From positions 990,178 through 1,054,177 of the forward strand of contig NC_066518.1 in NCBI RefSeq assembly GCF_024679095.1: a stretch of 64,000 nt of DNA, written 5' to 3'. The DNA comes from Eriocheir sinensis. Lineage: Eukaryota > Arthropoda > Malacostraca > Decapoda > Varunidae. This document shows positions 12,841 to 26,914 of this stretch, in pieces. The notes beneath the pieces are model-generated. The model saw only the letters and a list, made by a program, of their open reading frames with translations, was not told the DNA's origin and ran no database searches. The position numbers and the translations under genes are program-made. The first letter of the stretch is position 1; every line of letters starts with the position of its first letter.

Positions 12841-13851
12841 CACACGCACACCGCTGCCCAGGTTGCTTCCCCTACACTCAGACCCAGGCAGGCAATCAGA
12901 GAGGCACGCAGCGAGAGTAAAATGAATCCATGACTATATTCTTGGTTTTGCGTCTTAACAGTGTGCGCATTCGTCATTACTTGTATTCCTGTGGCAGTCG
13001 TCTTCGTCATAGTTTTCAAAATAGTAGTAGTAGAAGTAGTAGTAGTAGTAGGAGGAGGAGGAGAAGGAGGAGGAGGAGATGAGGAGGAGGAGGTACAATG
13101 AAGAGGTAAAGACAAGGATGAGCAAGTTAAGAAAGACAATAAAGGAGAACAATACTAACTACCAGACTAATTTCACAAGACAGTAACGACCGAATGAACG
13201 TCAACTGAGCATCATCTTCCATTTATTTTCACTAGCCACGTCCTTCTGCACTTCAACTGGCTTACTGGAACGTGGGAAGGCCTCTTAAAAGCGGTTGATC
13301 GGCACTTCCAACGTCCACTTCACTAGCCTCTATATCATTGCTACTGTTCCTAAATATATGCGGCTTTAGCTCCCTTGCTCGGGGGGGAGGGGCAATTAAT
13401 AACCGTTTTGTTCATTGTTCGTGCGTGGGATGGCCTAATATTACCTACTCCATCATCATTATCATCATTATCAGCCTGCCTCATTCAGCGTTGCCATTCG
13501 TTTCTATTTCATGCCCTATATTTCCAGTCTCGATATACTTCTTAGGTTCATATTCTCAAACATTTAGCGGCTTACATATCCATATCTGATAAAGCTTTCG
13601 AAGAGGTTGTGGATATTTCTTTGGGTAGTTTTATGAGTCCAGCGATAGTGTCACACGGATTATGCTCCACGAATGAGAAAAAAACACGCATGAGAGCCCG
13701 AATAATCTCCTATGTGACCTTTGGATGTATTTGTTGAGAGAGCCGAAAGAATCTAAGAATCCGGACCTTAATTTCATCCTTTCACCTGACACCACTCACG
13801 CCCGAGGAACAGATTATGACGCGAGTAACAGAAATATGTGACACCAAGGGG

Positions 13852-13859
13852 TATAAAAG
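13852..13859 (+). promoter_or_regulatory. Isolated TATA-box match
   Basis: TATAAAAG preceded by GGGG and followed by GC is a good core-promoter match. No downstream gene is recognised. Confidence 0.18.
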
Positions 13860-13940
13860 GCATCATTGGAGCAGAGAAGACGTGACAAAATGCTACCTGT
13901 AATTATCCATTATACTAATTTTTCTCATATGATTCTTTTA

Positions 13941-14513
13941 TTATTGTTCCCGGTATTCGTGCGTGGGAGAGCTCATAATGTAGCAATCATAATCATAATG
14001 TGATAATGTAACAATAATCATAACGTCATATTCACGCCCCATATCAACTTTCTTCAACACGTCATTCACCTGTTTCCAAAATTTTACATTCCATACACTT
14101 ATTTCGAAATCGGAAGCCACAAAGACGCGTACAAGACCAGTATTCCTTGGCCTGCCCATTTCCATTGTTCTCATCCTTGACCTCTCATATCAAACAAGCA
14201 TTTTAGTTCCGTTCACCATTCACAGCCGGATCCTTTCATGAAAACTCTTGCTGCCTGCGAGGTAGACTTCGTTCAATTAATTGCCTTTCAGAGTTCCAAG
14301 CATTTTCCTCAACTGTAATATTATGTTCTTCTCATCAAAGCACGCATCTCTCCTTCCATTTACGACACCTTGATGCTGAAACTTCTCTTTCGCTCTGAGT
14401 GCTTCATCCTTTACCAGAACATTGCACTTCATATTTCCTCTAATTTTCCCCACCACACCTGAACTCTCACAACTAACTAACTTTTGACATGTCAGACTAC
14501 TCGGTGTCAACAT
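13941..14513 (-). mobile_element. Possible decayed non-LTR retrotransposon fragment
   Basis: Two minus-strand open stretches include NVLVKDEALRAKEKFQHQG and then MEMGRPRN with FWKQVNDVLKKVDMGREYD. The GRPR block and the following amphipathic stretch recall LINE ORF2 ends, but no catalytic motif is visible. The match is weak. Confidence 0.22.
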
Positions 14514-15147
14514 TTAACTTTTCTTTCACCTTATTTTCCAAGTTTTTTTTTTTCCAATATCCTATTTTTCTCCTTCCGCAACATTCTATCAATGGACCAT
14601 AAAGACATGTTGCCCAAACGACAGCCAAAACTTGAAGGTACTCACCAAGACGTCAGGAAGCGCACCTACACCACGATGCCACAATAAAAGCTTCGCAGCA
14701 CTTCTCAGCTGAAGCCCATAATGCCTTGGCAACACACTCCCTACGTCTCAACTTTATAACAAGTCTTCTCAAATTCATAAAGACGAAGAACAAACTGTAT
14801 TATATTTTTTCAGAATACCGTAATAAATTTTCTGATGGAGAACATCTTATATGAAAATTCCTGCATGGTCACGCCAAAGGCTCATTTTCAACGAATAAAA
14901 GTCATCGGAGAAAAGAAGCGAATACAATACAATTATAAGAGTAAAATCACGTGACAAAATCTGAGGAAGAACGAAGTCATCAGATTTGTGTCTCTCCTCT
15001 TTCGCGAGAACACCAACTCGGGTGAACGGTTGTCATCCTCCCCCCCCCCCCCCGTCTCCTTGCTGCTGCCTTTGTCCTTTGTATGAAGATGATCGCCCAA
15101 CCCCCGTGCATGTGTCAAAGAAAGAAATAACTATAATATAATGAAAA

Positions 15148-15148
15148 C

Positions 15149-15217
<69 letters not shown>
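15148..15217. repeat. (AAT)n array
   Basis: Pure, 70 bp. A poly-C run of about 15 lies 95 bp before it. Confidence 0.97.
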
Positions 15218-15218
<1 letters not shown>

Positions 15219-15454
15219 TAAGGACATTCTAGACAAGTTAAGTGATGTAGAAGGAAAGAAACACGGGCGTGTTTGAGATGAATTTATTCCCGACTAGTTT
15301 CGCTTTCGCTTCTTCACGGGAACTGAGGTGCCTCAGTTGTCACACCGCTATATACAGAACAGATCATACGAGACGCTGCTCAGAGGCAAAGTCGAAGGTC
15401 AGGTCACGCCCTTTTGCAAATCTCTCGCCGTGTTTCCTTTCTCCTCCTCACTTG

Positions 15455-15664
<210 letters not shown>

Positions 15665-15699
15665 CAAGGAAATATCAATATTAATATTGTTCTATTAGT

Positions 15700-16267
15700 A
15701 TGAGTATTAGTGCTATAATCATTATCATTATTATCACTATTACTATTATTATAATGATAGTAATTATTACTACTTTTATAACGAAGACCCAAAACCCAAC
15801 ACTGCAATGAAGAGCAACAAAGCGCTGCGGCAGACAGTATCTAACAGCGGCTGTGGGCAGTGCACGAAATAAACTACCTGCATGCGACTAAAACATTGGG
15901 GCCGCCTCTGCCTACCTGGTGTCGAAGTGCCGGGTCGAGGCGAGATGGCGCTGAAATATCAATGAAGGAGGTGCGGGGAGCGGAGGAAATACTAAGAGTT
16001 CATGCTCCGCTCCCCTGCTGGAGGCGCGGTGCTGCTCATGCTTCCCGCAGACAAGTTTTACTGATGTATCTTCGGGCTGACATCGCGGTGCTGCTGTTGT
16101 GCTTGTAAGCGGTCTAATGAGGTTCCGGCCAAGGGTGTTGCACGACCTCTGGAGGGGAAACAAAGACAAGAGCGGTGAGCCTCAAGCGTTGTTTTCCAAT
16201 GTTTGGGAGTGTGGGGGGCGGAAGGGGATGAGTGTAAGTGTGGGGAGGGAGGGGGCAAGGGAGGGTG

Positions 16268-16334
<67 letters not shown>

Positions 16335-17400
16335 GAGGTGTCCCTGTGGCGCTTACAGGCAGTCTGAGGAGGTGTCGGGTGGTGCAGGAGCTGAAGTGAA
16401 CGCATAAAGACCACAACGATGAGCCTCGGGGAGGGAGGGCGTCGAGGTGTCAGGCGCACACAAAGACCGGCTCAGTTCTTACCCCGCGGATCCGACGAGG
16501 CCGAAGTTGAGTGGCCAAAACGATCCCCTCCCCCTGAGGACCCGCTGAAGACACAGCACCAAGGGGAGGAGCAGAGCCGCCGACACTGGCAGCGTTTATT
16601 AGAAAGTTTTTATTTTGTGAGTTTTCTTGTCTTACGGTAAATCTTCAAGGTCCAAAGTTTTGATAAAATTATACGTTCTTGGGTTCGCCGGCATCGGTCA
16701 ATTGATAAGGATTAATAGCCTTAGTTGGGAAGGAAGATGAATTAGGCTGGAGGTAAAATATAATTAATCTCCGGTTAGACGGATGAATAAGAAATTTGAA
16801 GTTAAAATTTATGAAGTTTCCCACTGGATAAACTATACATATTTCATCTTTAGAATATCTATTATTCACTGTGAAGATGAAAATATTATATTCCACTGAG
16901 AACACACAAAACAATATATATCTAGCGCTACAGAAGACTAAAAAAAAAGATAACGAATAACAAAGGGAGAGAAAAAAAAGTTAAGTAGGAGAATGGCAAA
17001 AAGGAAAGACAGAGAGACATAGAACATAGAAAAAAAAAAAGATGAAGAGAAAAAACTGAGAGCAATTTTAAATCTCTGAAGACTATTATTCACTGTGATG
17101 GTGAAAATTATACTTCATGCAAATCAATACACAAAAAAATATCCAGCGCTACAATCGGCACAGGAAAGCAGAAGATAACGAATGATAAAAGGAAAGAAAA
17201 AGTAAGAATTAAAGAGAAGGAAAAAAGACAAACGAACAGACAAAGGCAATACAAAAAGATAAGAAGGATGAGAAATGAAACTGAGAGCGCCAATTTAACA
17301 TCAAACACCGACTTCTCCTCCTCCTCCTCCTCCTTCTCTCTACCACACCAACAATATTAGCATAGCACTCATCATTACCATAATCAAAATTAATAATATC
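15700..17400. other. No gene recognised
   Basis: 15880-16600 is moderately GC-rich; 16620-17400 is AT-rich with A-rich purine runs. No exon could be supported. Confidence 0.55.
16268..16334. repeat. (GT)n array
   Basis: Pure, 66 bp, in GC-rich flanks. Confidence 0.97.
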
Positions 17401-17437
17401 ATTAAAATCTTAAAAACAAATATGCACACCCCAATGG

Positions 17438-17585
<148 letters not shown>

Positions 17586-17868
17586 CCCGGACCGGAAAAC
17601 AAAGACTCACAAATAGAAGGAAAAAAGCTAAACTCGCCCAATAATTTGTCAACGATCAACCTCGCAAACAGTTCCAGGACAGAAATTTACGATCCCATTT
17701 TACTTCTCTTTTGCGTTGCATTCAAGGAGTCCGGAGAGTCCATGGCTGAAGCTCACCCGCGGGGACTAAGATGCATCTCACCGTATTGTCAAGTTAGGTG
17801 TGAGTGTCTGTGTTCTTGGGTCACGGGGTTATTCTGTCTGTCTGTCTATTTGTCTGTCTGTCTCTCCA

Positions 17869-18108
<240 letters not shown>

Positions 18109-18409
18109 TAGCAGCATCCTGTCTCTTTGTCTTTAAAGCGGAGAAAAAGGTATGCATGTTTTACTTTCCACACTTTTACAACAAGAGTTCATGTAATAGT
18201 TTTAGTCATATTGCTAGTTCAAATGTTTCAAAAATGCTCCTCCGCCACCAACAACTGTTGACCTCTGTTTTGCTGTTTGTCGGTTGGTCAGCCAGTCTTT
18301 GTCTGTCTTGTAGCACAGATAACTAGTTCTGAAATTTCAAAACTTGAAAGTTATCTAAAGTAGTAAAACCTCCTTGTCTCTGTTCTTCTCCATTTTTTTT
18401 GTCCTAATC

Positions 18410-18500
18410 TTTGTCTTCTCAAACCGAGTCATCCTCCAGTGGAACAAGCTTCCTGCAGAAGTAGTTAGTGCGAATACCTGCAACTCCGTTAATCAGTCGT
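18410..18500 (+). mobile_element. LINE ORF2 C-terminal remnant
   Basis: The plus strand reads NRVILQWNKLPAEVVSANT, matching the motif (a Trp-Asn-Lys/Ser-Leu-Pro block followed by a short helix) near the end of CR1/L2-like ORF2 proteins. The frame remains open for a few more residues. Nothing upstream is recognisable, so this is a short 5'-truncated or decayed copy. Confidence 0.5.
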
Positions 18501-18979
18501 ATTGCTACTTTGTTGCATGAAGAATGAACTGAACGTACGTACCGAAATCCTCTGATCTGCTCAACGGACACTGACGTGCCTGACGAGAAGATAAAACAAG
18601 AGCGGGTAACCTCGTTATGAGCGAATAGGTTTGCTATTGCTCGTCTTTCCAAGTCTCCTCCTCTTACTTCCATTCTTCCTCGGCAACCCTCTTCCTCCTC
18701 CTTTTCGAAAAGTGACGTCAAGGGGCGCCATGCTGGGTCGGCTCATCTTCCCTTTTAGGCCATTGTTGTTGTCTGGCCGGCGAGCCTTTTTCATGTACGC
18801 ATCCGCCGCTATGAATCAAGTCCCGCTTTGTCTGAACCTCCGCCACTCTTCCTCCATATATCCCTTTAGAAAGAATCTCTCTCTCTCTCTCTCTCTCTCT
18901 GTCTGTATATTTTCATGTCTCTGGTCTTCCTAGTGTCAATCATAATTTGGACTTATTGCCTTCCATCTGCTTCCAGTCT

Positions 18980-19243
18980 GGTGTGTGTGTGTGTGTGTGT
19001 GTGTGAATCACCCACGAACTCATGGGCTCGTCATCGCCAGCAAGTGCCCTCTTGACCATTATAGTCGATCTCTGGGTACTGCTGGGACCTTTACACACCA
19101 CACACCCCATCACCTAAATCAAGGGGGGACAGTAATTGCTCATTTGTCAGTGGAAAAGTCCTGGGACTGGGCAGAGCTGGAACCTCCGCCTGCCAGACCG
19201 TGAAGCCTGGCAGAGCTCTACCACTGAGCTACCGGAGCGGTGA

Positions 19244-19304
<61 letters not shown>
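18980..19304. repeat. (GT)n arrays bracketing the SINE
   Basis: Short GT at 18980-19004, and a TA/TG compound at 19244-19304. Confidence 0.9.
19005..19243 (-). mobile_element. tRNA-derived SINE with CA tail, minus strand
   Basis: On the minus strand the element opens CCGGTAGCTCAGTGGTAGAG, with a B-box-like GGAGGTTCCAGCTC. It then runs through GGGTGTGTGGTGTGTAAAGG and GCAGTACCCAGAGATCGAC to ACTTGCTGGCGATGACGAG and a (CA)n tail at 18980-19004. It is the same family as the copies at 0.9 and 2.7 kb but keeps more of the tRNA head. Microsatellites abut both ends. Confidence 0.75.
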
Positions 19305-19305
<1 letters not shown>

Positions 19306-19319
19306 ATGAATATAAACGC

Positions 19320-20540
19320 ACCCACGTAAATTTCCGCCTGTCGCTTCTGTCGGTGATAACAAGAGTAATCCACTTCAAGCAAGTTTAGTGAAGGACGCAA
19401 CGACACATTGAAATTCACGTATTGCTGGTAATAAACAAACAGATGGAAACAAAACAACGTAATGTGGTGAGAAAGGACTGTCGTCACCAATACACTCTGC
19501 GGTACTTTCTCCAATGAAGGTCAGCCTCCTCAGGACTTTAAAAAAAAAGGCACAAACAAGTCTAAAAGGGTGCGTCTTACATCACGCACTTTCGTGGTCA
19601 TCAACTCACACCACAAGCTCTTGCTCCTCTTTTGTAAATTTTAAAAGGTTTCGCTGCTGCATGTCATCTTTATATGAATTTTATATAAGGCTTAAGGAGA
19701 TAATGGAAATGCTTCCTCCGCTTAAATACCAATTCTTTTTAACATTTTTACCATTACCGTGAATTGCGGGATCATACCGTTATACTTCAATTTGGCTTCA
19801 CTGTCGGTTCTAGTTTCAGCAACAGGGAGGCAAGGCGGTGACTGACTGCCGTCATAGAGAAAAGTTTTCAAGTTTATTAAAAAACAAAAGAAAAGTGATG
19901 ACAAGGTTATGGAAAACATCGAGCGTGTTTTCCCTACGTTTGTGAGGAAAAATTGGTTGAAATGCAGTATGGATATGAGATGTTGCTTTAGGGAAGTGAT
20001 GAGACAAAGGTCAAATAGCTGAAAGATAAAGATGATGGCAGGAAGAGGCGGACCTCAATTGTGATGAAACACTTACTTCTTAGATCGTTACCTCAAAGTC
20101 CATGTTCGTAACACATCTGATATCAGAAAGACAGGCTTGGGCTAACTGAAAGGATGAGGGCAGCCTGCATCCACTTCATAAAACTGCACTTCAAAATCAG
20201 AATTTCTACAAATCTCAATAAGAAACCCGTTTGCCGTTTGCCTCCTCTCTCGAAACCAAGAGAAGAAAACACATTCGAAAAGCAAACACATCACAGAACC
20301 AAAAATAAGTGAGCCACACAAACCAACACCGCGACCCGGAGCGCGGCACAGCAATCTGAGAGCGGATGGAACAGGGAAAAAAGGGGAAAAAATGATAATC
20401 ACAATAGGAAATCTAATCAAGGCCGAGAGAGCACAAGTTTACATACACAAACGAAAGCGGAGAGACAAAAATATTTCTAATGTAAACGTAACTGGGGCCA
20501 CAAACCATCCCCGTCGAGGGTCATATTTGGTGAGCGAGAC
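19320..20540. other. No gene recognised
   Basis: Mixed-composition DNA upstream of the GC-rich stretch. No homology or repeat was seen. Confidence 0.55.
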
Positions 20541-20554
20541 ACGCTTCAAAAACT

Positions 20555-20900
20555 CCCCCGTGACGTCACCCGTGTCAACAAGCTCCGGAGGCCGCCGTGC
20601 ATTGTGGGTCGGGCTGGTGGGCGGGGGGAAAAATAAGGGTCGGACGGGTGCATTTGTGATTAAGCCCAAACGTCAACAGCGAGCCTTTCATCCCTCTGAA
20701 TATTCAACGCTTTTTTATAGATTCCGTCGACAATTTGCTCAGAGTCGTGTTTGTGGGAGCAGCGGCGTGACTCGAGGCTCGCGGCCGTGGCGTTGTTTGG
20801 GGATGGACTTTTAGGGCGAGGGCATTGTGGGTCGACGACGATGCGGCGGGAGAGGCCGCCCCCACATACAAAGGGGGGCGGCGGCGGCGGCGGCAATGAA
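20555..20900. promoter_or_regulatory. GC- and CpG-rich stretch with a CRE octamer
   Basis: This is the most CpG-dense part of the neighbourhood. It holds a perfect cAMP response element octamer TGACGTCA at 20561-20568 and two copies of GCATTGTGGGTCG about 220 bp apart. A CGG run lies near 20875-20895. Such composition is typical of promoters, but no exon could be tied to it. Confidence 0.3.
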
Positions 20901-21306
20901 GACACAAATGAAAGCGAGAAAACAAACTGCTTCCCATGTCACTTTATTCCGGTGGTTTAATTTTCCTCCCCGCTGCCTGAGCCTCGATGTGCCACGATCC
21001 TGGACACATGTATGATGGCAGCCTCAACTTCGGGCGGGGTGTGTTACGGCGTCATGCATGTGGGGGGACGAAGGAGATGTGGCGAAACATTGAGTGCAGT
21101 AAGTCTGCCACCTGCTGTCTTTCCTATTTAAATGCAAAACATGAGAGCTAAAGAGGCCTCCTGAGAGGACATGAAACGAAACTCTCGACGCCCCCGTCAG
21201 AACTTCCAAATTTGACGTGACAGTGAGACGAAACATCCGTCCTCTAATCACCGAGAAAAACTCCCCTCAGCGACATTTCGTGCCGGAAGTAAAGGGCGAC
21301 AGTAAC

Positions 21307-21376
21307 TATAAAGGCCGAGGCGATGCTGCACCAGCCTCCTGAGGGCCAAGCGGACGGCCGCCCGGCAGCTGTGAGT
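21307..21376 (+). promoter_or_regulatory. Candidate TATA core promoter with short first exon
   Basis: TATAAAG at 21307-21313 lies in GC-rich flanks. A start about 30 bp downstream would give a short first exon ending at the good donor GTGAGT (21371). No second exon was found, so this remains a motif-level call. Confidence 0.25.
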
Positions 21377-21781
21377 GCTGACACTGAGCACCACCACTGA
21401 CAGTTTGGGCCCCATGGCGTTAAAGTGGACTCAACTCAACACGAACGAAAGTTCAACTATATCTAACGTTTTGCCGCCGCGGTATGTCACTTTTCTGGGA
21501 AAGCTTCAGAGTCAGGGGGGGCGTGTGTTTTACTTTATGCTAAAGCATTTCAGTTACACTTTTCTATACATCGAACACTTGGAAAGTATAAGGTAAATTA
21601 ATAAGTATAAAAATGTATGTCTCATATTTGGGTGAAAATTACTTTTCATCAGAAATAGAAAAAATAAATAAAAAAAAGAGCAACACTAAAATCAAGCTTT
21701 GCAAATCACAACGGCTCTACCAGCTGCAAGTGTAAAGAATGGGTTTGTGAAAAGAAAAATGATATATGAATAAATAACCAA

Positions 21782-21805
21782 GTAAATAAATAAATAAATA
21801 AATAA

Positions 21806-21902
<97 letters not shown>

Positions 21903-21905
21903 TTT
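21782..21905. repeat. (AAAT)n-(AT)n-(T)n compound
   Basis: AAAT units, then about 75 bp of AT, then a T run. Confidence 0.97.
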
Positions 21906-23036
21906 CACACCAAAAAAATCTAAAGTAAAATGTCAATAGCGCCTGCTGCCACAGTGCCTAGAATGTTGGGGTGTGTAGTGCATGGAAGACAGTGGGAGGA
22001 TGCAACACACACAGCCTTCCCTTAGGCTCGTAAGTCTGCATGCTGAGGTAGCGCGGCGAGGGTGTAAGGGTTCTGGACGGTGACTGTGAGAAAGGTACAG
22101 GGTGCGTCAACAACTGGCGGGGGGAGGGAAGGGAGAAAGCTGGGCGAGAGAGCAGAATGCATGGCGCGAGGATGGTCTGTGTGGGGGGCAAGGAGGCAGG
22201 GGTGAGCGGAGGAGACGTGACGGGAGTGCAGTGTTGCCAAGCTGTGGCTGCGACACGGTGAAGATCAGGGAAAACTGCCAAGTAGAAGACGCGAATTTGA
22301 GGCGACGTTTCAGTGCATAGGGGAGAGGTGAAGGGTGAGTGAGGGTAAATACGCGTTCCGGGTCACTGGGGTGGATGAAGCGGTGTAATGGCGAGTAATG
22401 GGGCGCGAGGGTGTGGTGGGGAGAGCGTGAAATGTGTTCCGGGTGCACATGGGGGGTGACATGGGTCTGAACATGGGGCAACAAAGGTGACAAAGTGAAC
22501 GGGATTTGAGAGGGTGATATGGACGAGGTACATGACAAGAGCCGCCTGAATGAAGAGTGCACAAAAGGGTGGGTGGAGAGGTCTGGACATTGGGGGTGAT
22601 AAGTGATCTAAATTTAGGGCAAAGGGTACTTGTATGATCTATATCTAGGGGCGTGAAACTGGCACAGAGGGTAACGCGAAAGAAACATGAGAGGGTGATA
22701 CGGAGGAGGGACATGACAAAACGTATCTAAATGAAGTGTACTAGGGGTGGGTGAAGAGGTGTGGACATGGGGTTGTAAGTGACGCAAAGGGAATAGTGTA
22801 TGGAAGGGGAGAGTGGCAAGAGGGGAAGGGAGGGGGAAGGAAAGAAACAAGAGAAGAGAAATAGAATTGAAATGTTCTGCGTGGTTGATGGGGCACGGAA
22901 GGGTATACAGGCTGGTGTGCATGTAGCAATGGAGTATAGGTGATTATTAAAGGGAGGAGGAGGAAGCATGAAACAAGGGGAGAGGATGAAAGGACACCTG
23001 TATATATGGGTGAAGCGTGCAGTGTGTGTGAATGTG

Positions 23037-23161
<125 letters not shown>

Positions 23162-23600
23162 CACAGGGCGGAGAGCAAGCAAACAGTAATGGGAGTATGG
23201 GAGCTGATAATAGGGAACACAATGTTATGACGCAGGCGAAGGGCGGTGAAGGGGGGGGGGGGGCGGCGACGGGGGTTAGGGTGGGCGGTGGGTGAGGGGA
23301 AGAGGGGGGCGGCGCGGGCGGTGATGGGACAGGACAACAGCCATCCAGCAGGACACGTGGCTCTTCATCCCGGCAGTGAATCCATTCCAATTGGTAACAA
23401 TGTTATCTTCGTCGACGCCAACAAAGTGAAAACATAACGCCGGCAACACACCGACAAAGGGCCTCACCCTCTCGTTCTCGTTCCATTTCCTTTGTTCTCT
23501 AGTTCCCTATGTCTCCCTCTCTCTCTATCTCCCTTTCTCTCCCTCTCATTCTCTTTTATTCTCCTATACCCTCCTTCCGCCTCATAGCCAGTCACCGTTT

Positions 23601-23601
<1 letters not shown>

Positions 23602-23648
<47 letters not shown>
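23602..23648. repeat. (CT)n array
   Basis: Pure, 46 bp, in a C/T-rich stretch (23470-23830). Confidence 0.95.
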
Positions 23649-23650
<2 letters not shown>

Positions 23651-24633
23651 GGAATACAAGATACAAAATTCTCCTCCAACTATGAATATCTCCGTCAAGA
23701 GTTCCATAAATTTTCCTGCATCCCTCTTTCCCTCCCTCCCTCCCTCTGCATCCCATCCGCCCACACGCCCCCAGCACCCCCTCCCCCCCTTCCCCCGGCT
23801 CCCCCCTCCCCCCAACTCTCTACCTCGGACGTAAACTCGGCCAATCTTCACGAGCAAACACAACAGCGCGGGGCTTATCAGGACCCCACGTGTGCGACGG
23901 GGCGCTACCTAAACACCTATTCAGGCTTGGTATCAACATATTTATATACATTACCTCCAGCCGTGGCCAGGAGAGCCCGGGAAGGAGGAAGGAGTACGCG
24001 GAAGAATAGGAGCGGGAGGAAAGGATGCGAAATTGAAGCTGAGGAAGTAGAAGAAGAGATTCAAGATGCGTAGGAGGAAGAGTAAGAGGAGGAGAGGAGG
24101 AGGAGGAGGAGGAGGTAAATATGGAAAACAACAATAACAATTACTAGCATTACATATAACGTTGATAATGACGACGATGATAGACAAAAATTAAATGAAT
24201 ATGAAGCCCCGAGAAGTAGTGAGCCCCAGATAAGCCGTAATTAATGAATTAAAACAAACAAACTTCGTCTCAAGAAAATGTAACTCATCAGCACATCGAG
24301 CGACCAGACGCTCCCGCAAAAAAAAAAAAAAAAAAAAAAAAAAGAGCAAAACTTACACTCGGTGGATGTTCACCATTTTTTGCCTCAGTTCTTGATCCCC
24401 TGGAGAGAGAGCAATCTTTACATCCTGTTTTTATAGAATTGGCATTTTTTTCTTTTTATGTAGCACCAAATAAAGGAATAATAACAGAAAAATGCCCCAG
24501 CGGCACAAAAAATACCTATCAGAGAGAAAAAGTTAGCTATAATGCTTGTCCTTTTTTATATCAAACTTGATTCCTGAAATAAAAGGAAAGAAACGTTGTC
24601 GGTTTTTATAACGATACCAGATAAACGGATAAA

Positions 24634-24823
24634 CAGTCGTCCCTCAAATAGTACGGTTTCCAATAGATCGGTTTCGGTTTTATGTGCATTTTCATAGATG
24701 ATTTTTTTAGGATTTTTAAATTTCCCGACGAGCAGGAATAAAAATCCTTAAAAGATCTTCTATGACAATCCGTATAAAACCGAGACCGGACTATTGAAAA
24801 CCGTACTATTTGAAGGTCGACTG
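24634..24823. mobile_element. MITE-like foldback element of 190 bp
   Basis: It starts CAGTCGTCCCTCAAATAGTA and ends with the near complement TACTATTTGAAGGTCGACTG. Arms of about 85 bp pair with scattered mismatches around a short centre. CAGT-type ends recall pogo/Tigger elements. No clear TA duplication is visible at the flanks. It is non-coding. Confidence 0.75.
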
Positions 24824-24829
24824 CATAGT

Positions 24830-25429
24830 GAAACGAAGAGTATTTAAAGCGGGGTTTTTTTTTTCCAAGGAAAAAGGACGTTCATATTTTTTATTTACGA
24901 GAAATAAAACAGGAACTGAAAAAAAAATGTACGAGGAAAATACAGGTAGGATTATAATTAACAGCACGTGGAGAAACACACACAAAAAAAGAGTTGGGAA
25001 AGAATTACACAAAAAGATGAAAAAAAAACGCATGTATACATTCTTTTTTCTATTTCTCTCTCATTGTTTCACCCTTTTCCTCCTCCTTCTCCTTACCTTT
25101 CCAAACTCCCTCTCCTTCCCTTCTTTGATACATCTCTTACCTCTACGTCTTTCTCTTCCTCTTTCCTGTCTTGCTATACCCCTCTTTGTCTCTCTTTCTC
25201 TCTCCTCCACATTTGTCTATCTTATCTCCTTCCTTTCCCTTCCCTTCCCTTCATCCTTTCCTTACCTCTTTCCTTTCCAGAGTTACGCGGTTCTCAACAT
25301 CCTCCATCCTTCCTCAATTTCTACTTTCCTCTCTCTACTCTCCCTCTCTGTTTTATTTTTCATCCACATATTTGACATCATTCACCCTTTAACTATTCGT
25401 TTTTTCTTCTCTTTGCCATCCCCCTTTTT

Positions 25430-25470
<41 letters not shown>

Positions 25471-26520
25471 CGGCACTAAATCTCTCTCTCCGCCAGGCAC
25501 TGTCAGGCCACAATGCCACACGAGTAAAGAGGTGAAGACATTTCCGCGAAGACCTGAATAAGAGGAACATTGTGGGTCACCAAACGGGATACCTGAATAT
25601 CCCTGCCAACTAGGCTTTCACCGCCACTCGGACGTAACTGTAATAGATGAGTCAGTCGCATTCACACGTCTAAATGCACCACCAGAATAATCCTCTCTCT
25701 AGGGCGCAAAAATATTAGTCCAGCCACGCACTATACTTACAAGGAGAATTATTCCTATTATTTCTAGATTTTTACATATATATCTGGAACTTCCATTAGC
25801 ACATATACACGGCAGCCATTAAGCAAATGTAAAACTGAGACCTTGAAACTAGCCATGGAAGCCTAAATTTTTCCCGGCAGCGTCTACGTGGCCCGCGAGG
25901 CAAAATATTTCAGGGGAGATTAAGCTGCTTCTGGGGTTTTAAATATTCCCGTGAATTGTAACAGGGAATATTTGTAAAATGTCCATCGCTGACTACGATA
26001 AAAATGAAAATATATCTCGACTGCATTTCACTAGATTTCTGGAGCTTACAATGTTCAAACATAAAAATATATACAGAAAAGAAAAAAAAAATTATATGAT
26101 AAATAAGTCGATCAGTTATCTTATCAATATGCACTCAATACAGAATTGCTTAACTTTTAAAATGATTTATAACACTGAAGATAATATGAAACGCTGCTAA
26201 TTTCACACTTTTCATTCACGCAAGGAAACTTTCACAGCGTTGCCGTTATTTCCAAGGAGACAAAGCACGGCAAATCAGCTCTGCATCCAGGCAATGAGAC
26301 CGGTGCCGTGTTGTCCCCGGTGTTTGCCCTCCTGAAGGCTCTCCTCGCCGCCCCTCGACCCGCGCTGCTCTCGGATTAATTTCAGATTATTCTCTTTTCA
26401 AGCTGATCACATTTTTCCCCCCGAGGACAATTTTTCTTTCTCTTCCTTTCAATTTTCGTCGAGTTTTTCCTCCCGGTCAGTGCGAGTGAGGTCCAGATTC
26501 CTACCTCTCTCACACAGGAT
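24830..26520. other. No gene recognised
   Basis: 25040-25470 is strongly pyrimidine-biased on the plus strand, giving a 241-codon open frame of Leu/Ser/Phe/Pro that is compositional. The rest is AT-rich and empty. Confidence 0.6.
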
Positions 26521-26530
26521 ATTACGGGCG

Positions 26531-26532
26531 AT

Positions 26533-26584
<52 letters not shown>
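26531..26584. repeat. (CT)n array
   Basis: Pure, 53 bp. Confidence 0.96.
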
Positions 26585-26587
<3 letters not shown>

Positions 26588-26826
26588 TCTGCCCCCTTCC
26601 TCCCCACCCTACCCCTTCCCTTCCCCCACCTACTTTAGCGATCAATCTCCCGGCCCCGCATCCGTCTCGCCCTGCATCCGTCTCTCGCTCTACCTGTCCC
26701 TGTGTCCTGATGAGCGGCCAATCACGGCTCGCCCCTCCCCCCCCAGCAGGTACATCACGCGGGGTCATCTCACCTTATTTGTATTCATGGGGCACCGAGT
26801 TAGTTCTTGAAGGTCACCCGCAGATT

Positions 26827-26828
<2 letters not shown>

Positions 26829-26914
<86 letters not shown>

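Larger units (their letters stand above)
9650..13840. other. No gene recognised apart from repeats
   Basis: GC-rich at 10080-10720 with several overlapping short frames on both strands, none convincing. Otherwise unremarkable single-copy-looking DNA. Confidence 0.55.

Noticed and set aside
24810..25535. Plus-strand frame of 241 codons, apparently membrane-like
   Set aside because: The DNA is strongly pyrimidine-biased; the Leu/Phe/Ser composition follows from that, with no conserved motif.
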